Shown here in pieces: positions 54,200-64,000 of a DNA stretch of 64,000 nucleotides. The first letter of the stretch is position 1; each line of letters starts with the position of its first letter. This stretch comes from Anas platyrhynchos (taxonomy: Eukaryota > Chordata > Aves > Anseriformes > Anatidae). The translations under genes and the position numbers were made by a program. The notes beneath the pieces are model-generated. The model had not been told where the DNA came from. It did not search any database and saw only the letters and a program-made list of their open reading frames with translations. The stretch lies in NCBI RefSeq assembly GCF_047663525.1, contig NC_092616.1, forward strand, positions 3,261,501 through 3,325,500, given 5' to 3'.

Positions 54200-57100
54200 C
54201 AACAACATAGCTAACTCATAGAGTCACTGAAACTATTTCACAGAGATGGGAGAAAACGTGAAGAAAAAGCAGCCCACCAGGGAACACTGAATCCGCTTCA
54301 CCACAACAGCAGAAAAGCACCCTAGAGAACCTGAGCCTCCAACTCCCCACCAGGAAGGCAATTCCCCACAAGTCCTCAGGCTTCCTATATAGCAAAAGTC
54401 AAATGATCCACACCTGGCAGGTTTCACTTCACAAGGGTGGAGCCAAGAGACCATCTAGCTTTACTTGGTTATTTTTTGTTGCTTGTTGAAAGTAATGCTT
54501 TTTTTTTTTTTTAAGACTAATTTCAATAGCACCTTCTGCATATGCTTCTCTCTGTGGGTAACACAGGGTTTGGGAAGACACTAGTCATAGCGTTTTGAAT
54601 CTTCTACTCCAGTTAAAGTAAAATATACATCAGGCTTTCACAGTCCAGTCCTACTGAGGACAGTAATTTCTTCATTAGCTCTAATTTGATGTGTTCAGCT
54701 GCAAACTATACAAGAGCTATAAGTATTGAGAATGCACCTGGATGTACCTTTACCTCAGCAGATTCCAATATTGTAGCAAAAGGAGTGGGCTAGTTCCTGA
54801 TTCTTCCTGCCCCAAAATACAGGGTTGTTAGTACATTCTAGTCCATACACCTATCTTGTTCTTTAAGAATATCTGTATCCCTGGCCATTTTTTGTTCTGC
54901 CTAGTGTTATAAATGGCTCAGGATTCAAATTAGGATTAAATAAAAAAATAGGATTTATTAAAAGAATATAAAGGAATAGAGGTAAGCAAACAGTGCTGGG
55001 TGCACCGGGAGTCTGCGCTCCACCAGGACGCACACCAGTTACATCAAGCAGCTGATTTTTATGCTCCTAGACTAATACATATTCATTACTACTTCTAAAA
55101 AAATAGATTATTATAATTAGCTTCTGGGGTCCAGTCCCTCCTACTGGAGCATGCGCATCAGTCTCCTCTGGGGGTCTCTAGGGGTCTTTCATGCTGAAGG
55201 CTCGTAGTCTTCCTCTCCCCCTTTGTACTCACTTGGCACCATTCCAAGTTTATGGAACACTTTCTGCAGGTCTTGTCTCCCAACCGTCCTTCAGCTTCTT
55301 TTTTCTTCCTCTTAATCTCTTGGCCCCCTGGCCAGATACCAAGGATCCTCATAGTATCCCATAACAGTCACTAGTTGTTATCAGTTGTTCTGAAACTCCC
55401 AGACATCAAACACAAACAGCTTTCTTATTTGACGCTTCACGAGTAATTAAAACATTCTTCCCCAGCCATTCACAGACACATCTATAGCAGTGTTAAGTTA
55501 ATCTCGAAGAAGACAGGAAAAAAGGCTGTAACTGTTAGAAACAGAAGTCCGGAATAACAAAAGCAAACAGGTTCATAAATTTAAGGAGTGTTTTCTGAAG
55601 ACGTGATAAATTGACTAGAATGAGGGGGAGACTGGGACACACTGCATCTGTGGTTCAAGAATTAAAATGCCAGTGCAGGGCCCAGAGGCAGACAGGATTC
55701 AAACAGAATTGTTCTTTATGGACACGAATTGTTAACACATTCCTCACACTAGGCATGCAAGAGTTTCCTTGCCACTAACAAAAACAGCCTTGAAGTCACA
55801 GAGGAGCAAAGCCATAGCTTACGCTCTTTCTGTAAATTCCCACTTCACCTCCTCTTCTTCCTTGCCTGTTTTGTTCTTCTTCATCAGTGAAGAATATGCT
55901 CCCTAAAGATGAAATTGACCTAGATGATCTGAAGCCAATATGACAGTTTAGTTCCATATTTGTGCCATCTGAGGAAAGAATTATATCTTGTCCTTCTGGA
56001 AACTGTATAGAAAAAGGGCAAATCCTGTCACCGTCTTCAAGTTCAAGCTCTGGAAGTTCAGCTTGAATTGAAGGACAGGCACAGTTTTTAGTATTTTAGT
56101 TTGCTACTAGTTTTTATAAGATGAAACATTTTAATGCTGTTGTTCTTGCAGCTGAACAAGTGACTAATTTTACAACTTTCCAGCAGCAAAATGTCCACCA
56201 GTGTCCAGAACCTGAATCACTTGGTATTGTAGTATGCTTGTTCATAGCACAATAGCTCATAGTGTATAGAAACAAGAGTGCATTTGCAAACTCTGCCTGG
56301 CTGCATGTCCAGCAGGAACAAAGTCCTTTATTTTTGCCTTTCCTCATCCCTATTCCAACTTCCCTCCCTCCTCTTCCTTCCCAGAGCAGAACCACCCCCT
56401 GCCCCACTGCCATGAAAGTAGAAATGGGCCCACTTTCAGCAAGCTGCTGAAAGATAACATGTTTTCTCTCTGTAACAAGTTCAATAAGGGATGATCAAAG
56501 CATATCATAGTTTCCTAAATTACATTAAATTCCTTAAATGGGATTTTTTTCTCGAATTGGAAACATCTCTCTTCTGTACATCAGATTGTAATCATCTACT
56601 CTAAGCTATTTATGAAGTTCAGTAGGATTTTTTTTTTTTTAATATTTCCTGGGAATTTCTACCACTCATGCAAATGATTTCATTACATGTTTTATTTTTT
56701 TTAACTCAATATCTGTGCAGTAAAAGCTCAGATATATAGACATATGCAGTTACCATAAAGCAACCACAAAGTTTTGGGAGCATCTCGGATACCCAAAATG
56801 CAATCTATTGCTACTCACAATGAACTTTCTGACCTGCAGGAGGATGCTATGCAAGGTGCAAATGATGCTAACACAATCATACATGCTCCCTGAAAGTGAG
56901 AAATTTGCTTGCACATAGCTATGCTTTTGCAGGAGAATGGTTCTCCATTTGGGTGGAAGAAATAATTCTGTATGAGACTATCAATTCAATGTATTTTAAT
57001 TTTCACTGTAAATGCAACTAGAATTTTAGGAATATACATTTTACAAAATACTAAATAGAAATACAAATTTATCATGGCTTGCTCAATATCTTGAACATGA
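54200..57100. other. AT-rich noncoding DNA, no recognised gene
   Basis: Contains T- and A-runs (about 54500 and 56629) and scattered short frames. A minus-strand stretch at about 55823-56085 is open for some 88 codons with an acidic stretch, but it has weak splice signals and is within chance expectation for the window. Confidence 0.45.
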
Positions 57101-57106
57101 TACGCT

Positions 57107-57372
57107 GTCAAGAATCACAGAACCATGTAATGGTTGGGGTTAAAAGAAAGCTTAAACATCACCTGGTTCCATCCCCCTGCCATGGGCAGGGACACCTCCC
57201 ACCAGACCAGGTTGCCCAAAGCCCCCTCCAGCCTGGCCTTGACCACCTACACGGATGGAGCATCCACAGCTTCTGTGGGCAACCTGTGCCAGTGCCTCAC
57301 CACCGCCTGAGTAAAGAATTTATTCCTAACATCTAACCTAAATCTATCCTCTTTTCATTTAAAGAATAACAC
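57107..57372 (-). mobile_element. short CR1 3'-end fragment
   Basis: Phrases 'aatcacagaaccatg.aatggttgggg', 'ccccctgccatgggcagggacacctcccaccagac' (recognised in pieces) and 'tcctaacatctaacctaaat' are those of CR1 3' regions. Reads on the minus strand. Confidence 0.8.
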
Positions 57373-58320
57373 CTGTTGGGACAGTACAGGGATGTAGAGA
57401 AGTAACCACTGAGGGCTACTACTGGAAAAGAGTGCTCCTCAATGTGTGCTCTGGGAAAGGGGCTGCTGGAGCACCACCTGCTGCTGCACTGCTATAAAAT
57501 TGCTGCACTCTTTGCTGCTGGGGACTGGCATTTCAACTACAGAATGGATGTGCATTCACATGATCAGGCAATGCCTTTCTGATGTTTTCTATTATTCTGA
57601 CATTTACAGTATTTAGCCTGTGCTGCTTAGCTTTCATTTGCTCTCACTTTTCAGAGAACCTTTGGCCAGCTGGTAATGTAATAATTGTTACAGAGAGGGT
57701 GATGGATGTTTTTGCAGCAGTGGAAGCTCACACATGAACTTGTTCCAGCTATGAATTAATTTAGGATATTTTGCAACAAGAAGGGTTGCAAACACTGTGT
57801 AATTTTAGGAACGTGGAACCCTCTTCAGTTAACAGAAAATAATAGGTACCTAAGAAATGAGATTTGGCTCTCAGTAGTTCCCCAAATTATTACTTCTGTG
57901 TGAATAGCCTTCAACACTTGTAATAATGCTGACCTCTGTTTCTGCTGGATAATTGCTTTGATTATGCATTGCTTGTTTCTGTTGTTGTCTTACAGCACCG
58001 ACAGATGTCATTTTGTTGCTTACTGTATAGATGCCTAATGGAATATGATTTCAGCTCTTGAGTCTCAATGAGGGTCTTAACTGCAAGACTATCATTTTTT
58101 CCCCATTATATTAAATGCTTGTCACTATGGCTAGGAAAAACTAGACAGTGGAAAATATCTATCATGTCTAGCCTAAAATACAAGCATAACTAATGTGGTG
58201 TAAATGCCTGAAGTAACTAGGAAAATAAAACTAACATTCACACTTTTAAGGAAAAGGTACAGCATTGAAGAGGCTTTCAGGGTAGGGCATAACTGCATTA
58301 TCTGAGCGTTCCCTAGGCTC
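57372..58320. other. no recognisable gene
   Basis: AT-rich noncoding sequence. Confidence 0.45.
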
Positions 58321-59400
58321 CCAACCTTAGATGCTATCGCGCTGGGGAAACTTGGTGTGCTAGCTCTAAGGAACACCACCGAGCGTAGAGTGGAGTGGAG
58401 ACACCACGGTTAGGCTCTGTAATCAGGTGGGGCCTCGATTGTTCTTGTGCACAAAGCTGCACTTTTTGCCACCCTAAGCCAAAGACCTGTCATGTTTTGA
58501 CAAATGCCGTACCCTAGTGTACTTTTTGCTCATTATAATATCATTATAATACCAAAACACACCTCCATCCCAAAAGCTACCCGCCTCCAAGGTGCGAACA
58601 CACCTCACTGAGCATACGCCCTGAATTTCTCGGGCCTATTCCTTTAAACGGAGACGGGAAAACTTTACACCAATCATAACTAAGATATGCTTGACTAGAG
58701 CCACTCAAGCTCCACCTAGAAGACAGAAAATAATATAAATTGGCCCAAGAGAGAGGGCATGTTAGGGAAGATACCACCGTCAGGGGAGATACCATCCCGA
58801 GGACGTACAACATCCTTAGGACCTCCTGACTCCTGGGATCAGTCGACGGGCTGAGCCTCTCTTCCCCCCCCATTGGGACGCCTTTGGGTGAGATCTGAAT
58901 ACTTGCTTATAATCTTTTAACGCGTTTATTTCTAGGCTGCGCACCTGTAACATCTAACACACCTGTAACATCTATAACATCTGTAACACCTACAACACCT
59001 ATAACACCTGTAACATCTGTAACACCTATAACACCTGTGTATTTCGTGCATACTAGCTTGCTTTTGCTGATAGTCACTATCACCGGCAATCCAAAAGAAC
59101 CTGATTACCTGTTGCTGTAATAAACCATACTTGATTGCATTGTGATAGCTCTCATTAATGCAACTAGGGTGAGGGTGGTTATCCGTGATAGTTCAGTGTT
59201 CTGAATCTAACCAGACCCCCAGACGGTTAATACGTTTTTGGTGAATGTCTGAGTGGACCCCCAGGCGGTTATTACGTTTTTGGTGAATGTCCGAACGGAC
59301 CCCCAGTTTTGGTGAATGTCCGACTGATTCAGTACTCTGAATCCAACCGGGCCCGTAACGGTTAATCAGCTACACCCCTTTAACGCGACAACTAATCCTA
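58320..59400 (+). mobile_element. probable ERV LTR region with two minisatellites
   Basis: CpG-containing island in AT-rich DNA with a TATA-like AATATAAAT (about 58732), AATAAA at about 59121, and a following U5-like stretch. A 9-bp-type repeat (TGTAACACC/TATAACATC) spans about 58948-59036. A 42-bp unit starting GACCCCCAG and containing TTTTGGTGAATGTC repeats about three times at 59213-59320. Ends and target duplication could not be set. Confidence 0.4.
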
Positions 59401-60634
59401 CCATAATGGATAAATATGCTATATCTGTAGCTGATAAATCAGGCCATATTACAGTGAAATGAAGTGTAGATAAGGTGAAAGAACTGCACATTGAAAGGGG
59501 GAGCTGAAGATATGTGGAAACTCTATGTTGGTATGACCAGTCGGGAAGAGAGATGGATGTCAGTGAGAAGACGTCAACGTCATGTTTGCTTTATGCAACA
59601 TATCAAAACAGACAGGATATTAAACTGTATTAAGACAAGCATCTATAGGTAGATTCACAGGTAGACAGCAGCATTTAAAAACAGTGGGTGACTATGAAAG
59701 GGAAAACAAATAATGTGGAAAGACACTCAACTGAAAAGAAAAAAAAAGGATAAATACGAAACTAAGCTTACAAAGAATTATTAGGATATATATATATAAA
59801 TAATAAGTGAAAGAGTAAAGGTCAACTGAATGTCCATGTTTCATCATTTTTTCTTAGTATGGGAAGAAAACCTAAAATAAGAAGTAAAAAAAAATAAAAA
59901 ATGTGTAAAATTCATAGAAGAAAGCATATATTTACACAATGCATCATTAACTAAGTAACACGAATTCCCCAAAGTATGTATCTTCTATACTTGGCAAGAT
60001 ATGTTCTATCCTAATTCCAATTTAATACAATTCTGAAGCCTTGCTATTGATCTTTAAGGCATCATTGGATGAGGACCCAGCTAAATTGGGTAGTATCCTT
60101 TCACCCATAACATATGAAGACAAATAAGCTCTCCTTGTGTAATGCAGCAACAAACTGTGATGACATTCATGAGGACTAAGTCTAGTTTGTTTCAGGCAAA
60201 GCGGATTGATAATGCAATGAGTAACTGTAGAAGGTTATATTGAACCACAGCCTGATTGCTTTTAAAGTATACAGACATATCTGTCTGGTAATGGTTTCCA
60301 ACTGTAAGTGAAGCCAAGGAAATAAAAACATCAAGCAGCTCAGAAAGCTCAGTACCTAAAAAAAAAAAAAAAAAAAAAAAAGGAAAAGAAGAGGGAGTGA
60401 ACAACACTTCAGACAATCGCAGTGCAGATTTATCTTACTAAGCACTTGGATTCTAAGGACATAATTTGGATAAACTGCATGTAAGATGTAAAAGATACAT
60501 GTATAATAAAGATACCTGGAATTGTACCACAAAATGGTTAGGCATTAATTTTCAGCTTACAGGCAAAAGAAAATAAATTCACTAAGATCTTGACATGCTC
60601 TTCAATAATTTGATCATTACTGCCAAAGAAAGAG
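59400..60634. other. AT-rich noncoding DNA
   Basis: Includes a short (TA)n near 59790 and an A22-24 run at 60358-60381. No gene recognised. Confidence 0.5.
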
Positions 60635-60900
60635 TGTTGCCTTCAGGGGGCAGTGGCGACCTGGTTCAGGAACGGCACGGCGACCAACCCCAGGCCGCTC
60701 GGTCCATCGGCTCACAGACACCAATGTGGTGGATGGCAAATGGCGTTTCTTGTCGAGTCCCATGGGGTTATCTACCCGAGGCCCATAGCGTCACTTCGCT
60801 TGCTTACAGCACAGCCCACACGCTACTGGCCATCAAGGGAGGGGCTCCACCTTTCCGTACAGCGCCACATCTTCCGGCCGCCAGACCCTAACTACCCATA
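60635..60900 (-). mobile_element. solo LTR of the 44.7-kb retrovirus family
   Basis: 266 bp and highly similar to 44710-44976 and 46594-46860. The outer end reads CCCATA instead of CCCACA. The left flank aaagag (60629-60634) recurs at 60900-60905, giving a 5-6-bp target duplication. An internal copy was probably lost by LTR-LTR recombination. Confidence 0.92.
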
Positions 60901-60905
60901 AAGAG

Positions 60906-63060
60906 ATTCTCAAAAGTGTTGAAGTAACTAGAGAGCAGAAGCCCTGCATAAAATCAATGTGATATATGGAATTCTATTTTAAACCCCTATGTAAGGGTAG
61001 TGGTAGTAGTGGTGGTGATCATCCTCAGGAGGTACTTATCTCTCTTCCCTAACCATAGCAAAAGCTTAGAATAGACATCAATTTTACGTCAGTGAAGCAT
61101 GGCAAAATGAATTTGATGATTAGTAAATTTGGGAAATTGCGTCTTATTCATGTGGAAATTTCGCATTGATTCCAATAGCTGTTGACATCTTGATATCGCC
61201 CTGAAAAGGCTTCTTGTCTAGTTTGACATGGCAAATCTCTTTTTTTTTTTTTATAGGAGTTTTTTAAAGCCACAGGCAGCTGCTAAGGAATCTCTGATTT
61301 ATACAAGAGACTTTCAAAACTATCCCTTATCTTCACTGTCCTATTATCCAATGGTTTCCCCATAGCTATGTTCTGTTTTGATTTGAGATGACTGGCCCAG
61401 CTCAGAAACATCCTTTTTGATCTCGCTGCTCAGTCTTGTTCAGTGATTTTAGTTTAGCGATTTTTATATTGTCTAACACATGAAATCCATGAATGGATGT
61501 AGATGCTTTTAGAGTTACTAAATTTTTCATGATCAAGGATGTTTTCACACATTGTGACTAAAAGCAGATGCAGAAAGCATTTCCATTGGATCAGAATGCA
61601 GGAAACAGAGGGCACATTTATTCTTTGTTATAGAGTACAGTGATGATATTTTTAAAAGAACTGCTGCCATATCATGAGATCGATAAGCTGATCTCAGCAC
61701 TGTACAGGTACTAACCTTGATCCCCAAATCAGTACTGTCATGTTACCGTAGTGCTACGACTTCTCTCTTAATGAAGCTATTTACCTGAATTGAAGGATTA
61801 CACTGATACACTCTTTCTGCTCTACAGATATTTTTAATAGCTCATTGTGGCTCTCTGAGCCTTAAACCATATTGCCAAATCATGCAGACTATACATATTT
61901 ACGACACTGGCTTTTCATTTGGCAATTTCTACAAACCCTCTTAAAAAATAAAAATAAAAATAAATAGTGCAGACATTTATGATTGCCTTGTCTAACTGAC
62001 AGCCCTTCTGCTGCTTCCTTTTTTCTATAATTTTGGTTGTGTTCCTTTTGATCTAATCTGAGAAGGACAGAGGTCTCAGAGATCAGCAGTTCTTACACAT
62101 TTTGCAAAGACTGATGGTATCATTGAGCAGAAAAACCCAATAAAAGCTTCATTAGTTCTGCTTCTCAAAGAATTTTCTGTTTAGTGAAGAGACCTTTAGA
62201 GAGAATTAGAGCCCAAATCTGTCATTTTGAACATTCTCATTTTCCATTAGGCAGAACAATTTGCAAGATTAAATGCAAAGGAATATATCTCATTGTTCAT
62301 CATTATTTGGACTTTGTTCCAATTAGTTTAATTATCTCAGGTATCACTGTGACTTCTTGTTGCTCAATTACTGTCAAACAGACCACCCTTCTAATCACGT
62401 CACCTGCCGCTTTTTCTAACCTCTACATTGAACACACTCTGGAGGGATTTGTCTGTGTTTTTAGACATGCCTGAGTGAGTGAGAGCTACTTGTGATCTAA
62501 TAGATGATTTGGTTAGTGCACAAGTGCATCTTTGACCTGCATTTCGAACAGGGGCATATATGACCAGTTCTAGCTATTTTCTGCTGTGTACAGAAGAGGA
62601 GAACAGATTCACAATGTTTTTCTGATTGTGCATCTGTTTTTACACTGGCCATGGCCCTAGGACAGATCTGACCAAGCTGGAAGTGATTTCCTTTCAAATA
62701 AATTAGCCTATTAGCTGAAAAGAACTAATGATGTTCTGTTTTTCTACCTAGAACGCAGGAGGAGAATCAGATCAGAAAACAGTCAAACAGGTTACAGATT
62801 GGGAAAGTCTGGCTTATAAAATTTTAAATGGCTCAGAAGTTCAGGTGTGTGATTTATAAGATTATACTTTTTATTCTGAAGACTATGACCCAATTTCAAT
62901 AAGTTTGATGTGAAGCTTTATAATTCATCACCTGATAATTCTAACATGAATAAAATAGTAAAACAGTGTACATTTCTGCAGAAAGAGAATTGCTGGGAAT
63001 TGGCATACAGGATGTGGACATGTGCCTGTGGAACAATTGTTCGATCTGAGCTTGCTTTAA
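60906..63060. other. no recognisable gene
   Basis: AT-rich single-copy-looking DNA without conserved frames or clear repeats. Confidence 0.45.
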
Positions 63061-63295
63061 GCAACCAGATCCCTCTGCAAGGCCTTTCCACCCTCAACAG
63101 AGTCCACAACTCCTCCAAGTCATCAGCAAACTTGCTCAAAAAACCTTCTATTCCTACATCCAGACCGTTTATAAAAATATTGAAAAGTACCGGCCCTAAA
63201 ATGGAGCCTTGAGGGACCCCACTGGTGACCGCCCGCCAGCCTGACGCAGCCCCATTCACCATAACCCTTTGGGCCCTGCCTGTTAGCCAATTGCT
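63060..63295 (-). mobile_element. CR1 RT fragment fused to OR promoter module
   Basis: The minus strand encodes a CR1 RT piece ([22 protein letters not shown], then an FADD box). At 63295/63296 it joins directly to promoter-module sequence in the same orientation. Confidence 0.85.
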
Positions 63296-64000
63296 CACCC
63301 ACAGCTTCTCCCCGCAGCGCCCTGGGCAGCTCCCCGGGCAGGCTGAGTGCTGAGCCTGGCAGGCGGCAGAGGCCCTGCCCCGGCACACAGCCCCTGGGCC
63401 ACAGCAGGGACCCTGCTCTGCACCACAGCCCTGGACACCCCTGCCTGCACCCCCGGCTTCTCCTGCCTCCAGGAACTGCGGCTGCATTGCCCTCCAGCCA
63501 GACACTTACCGGGTGCAGGGCTGGGAAGTCTTCTCCCGCAGGGAGCTCTGGGCATGCTGCCACTTCTGCCTGCCTTTAAGCACTGTGTCTCTGCAGGCAG
63601 TGCCCCCAGCCCTGCTGCGCTGTGCAGAGGAGCTGCTCCTGGGCAGAGCTGTCTCTCTGCAGCGCTGCCCGCTTGCCAGGAGCTCCCCTTGGGCCCAGGA
63701 GCCCGGCCCAGCTCAGCAGCAGAGGCCCAGCCCAAGGCCTCCCTTGCTCTGCCCCCCACCAGGCTCCCTGCACATGGCCCTGGGGCTGCAGGGGAACCTG
63801 CTGGGAAACAGCCTGAAGGAATCCCTGGGCTTCCCTCCCTCCCCTGGGCACACACACTTCTTGACAGCAGGCTCATTTCTCTTAGCACAAAAACAATTAT
63901 CTGTAGCAGTCTTCTCTTCTCATCCCAGTTGATGAAGGGACACCCAGGCATGGTCATAAAAGTAACTCCTTTAGCCCCCTGCTTAAGGAAGGGATTCAGC
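63296..64000 (-). promoter_or_regulatory. OR promoter / exon-1 module, orphan copy E
   Basis: Matches 25920-26620 closely. CAATTA (minus-strand TAATTG, homeodomain type) lies at 63894-63899, CCCTTGGG at 63686-63693, the TTTAA box at 63575-63579 and the donor GT at 63508-63509 (CACCCG|GTAAGTG). All core elements are intact, but the 3' side is cut by the CR1 at 63296 and no OR lies downstream before the satellite. It may be an orphan promoter, or the relic of a lost OR unit. Confidence 0.55.

Noticed and set aside
55823-56085. Open minus-strand stretch of about 88 codons with an acidic segment
   Set aside because: It has weak acceptor and donor signals, no phase agreement with the 53.9-kb exon, and a length within chance for a 64-kb window.

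Overview
This is vertebrate nuclear DNA and almost certainly avian. It is rich in CR1 LINE fragments, several of which keep the CR1 3' end built on an ATTCTGTG octamer. It carries avian-type endogenous retrovirus LTRs, and all its intact genes are single-coding-exon olfactory receptors (ORs) of one very similar, locally expanded, OR14-like group, the pattern known as the gamma-c expansion in birds. Nothing prokaryotic is present. The species cannot be fixed from the sequence.

Layout. 1-44 kb is an OR cluster made of segmental duplications: intact ORs at 1782-2705(-), 11581-12540(+), 23529-24488(-) and 37095-38054(-), and broken ORs at 13154-13858(+) and 21693-22473(-). Each intact OR has a splice acceptor 13-25 nt before its ATG. 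1-2.5 kb further upstream, in the same orientation, lies a GC-rich module of up to about 700 bp. I read this module as the OR promoter plus non-coding exon 1: a CCCTTGGG (Olf/EBF-type) site, a TTAAA box about 110 bp downstream of it, and a CACCCG|GTAAGT splice donor. Five copies are present (about 3640-3930, 9480-10130, 25850-26490, 39400-40210 and 63296-63860). The copies serving 1782 and 37095 are damaged, and the last has no OR downstream in this window. Between the ORs lie CR1 copies, a solo LTR inserted into a CR1 with a perfect 5-bp target duplication, inverted and tandem duplicated blocks (a tandem pair with a period of about 13.6 kb carries ORs 23529 and 37095), and a duplicated exon-like 79-bp segment ending in a splice donor.

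44.7-46.9 kb is a minus-strand endogenous retrovirus deletion derivative: LTR, a primer-binding site matching tRNA-Phe, a truncated gag, a short 3' remnant, a polypurine tract, LTR. It abuts, without a target-site duplication, a 6.1-kb GC- and CpG-rich satellite (46861-53009). The satellite is built from a 14-bp monomer paired into a 28-bp unit, in several separately homogenised blocks, and a second copy of the young solo LTR is inserted near its right edge.

53.6-63 kb is AT-richer and mostly unremarkable. It has possible minus-strand exons just right of the satellite (53.6-54.2 kb), a probable LTR with two minisatellites (58.3-59.4 kb), a solo LTR of the 44.7-kb retrovirus family (60.6 kb), and at the right end a CR1 fragment fused to a fifth copy of the OR promoter module.

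The functional content is therefore chemosensory: four candidate odorant receptors with their own two-exon transcription units, in a region remodelled by retroelements, duplication and satellite growth.
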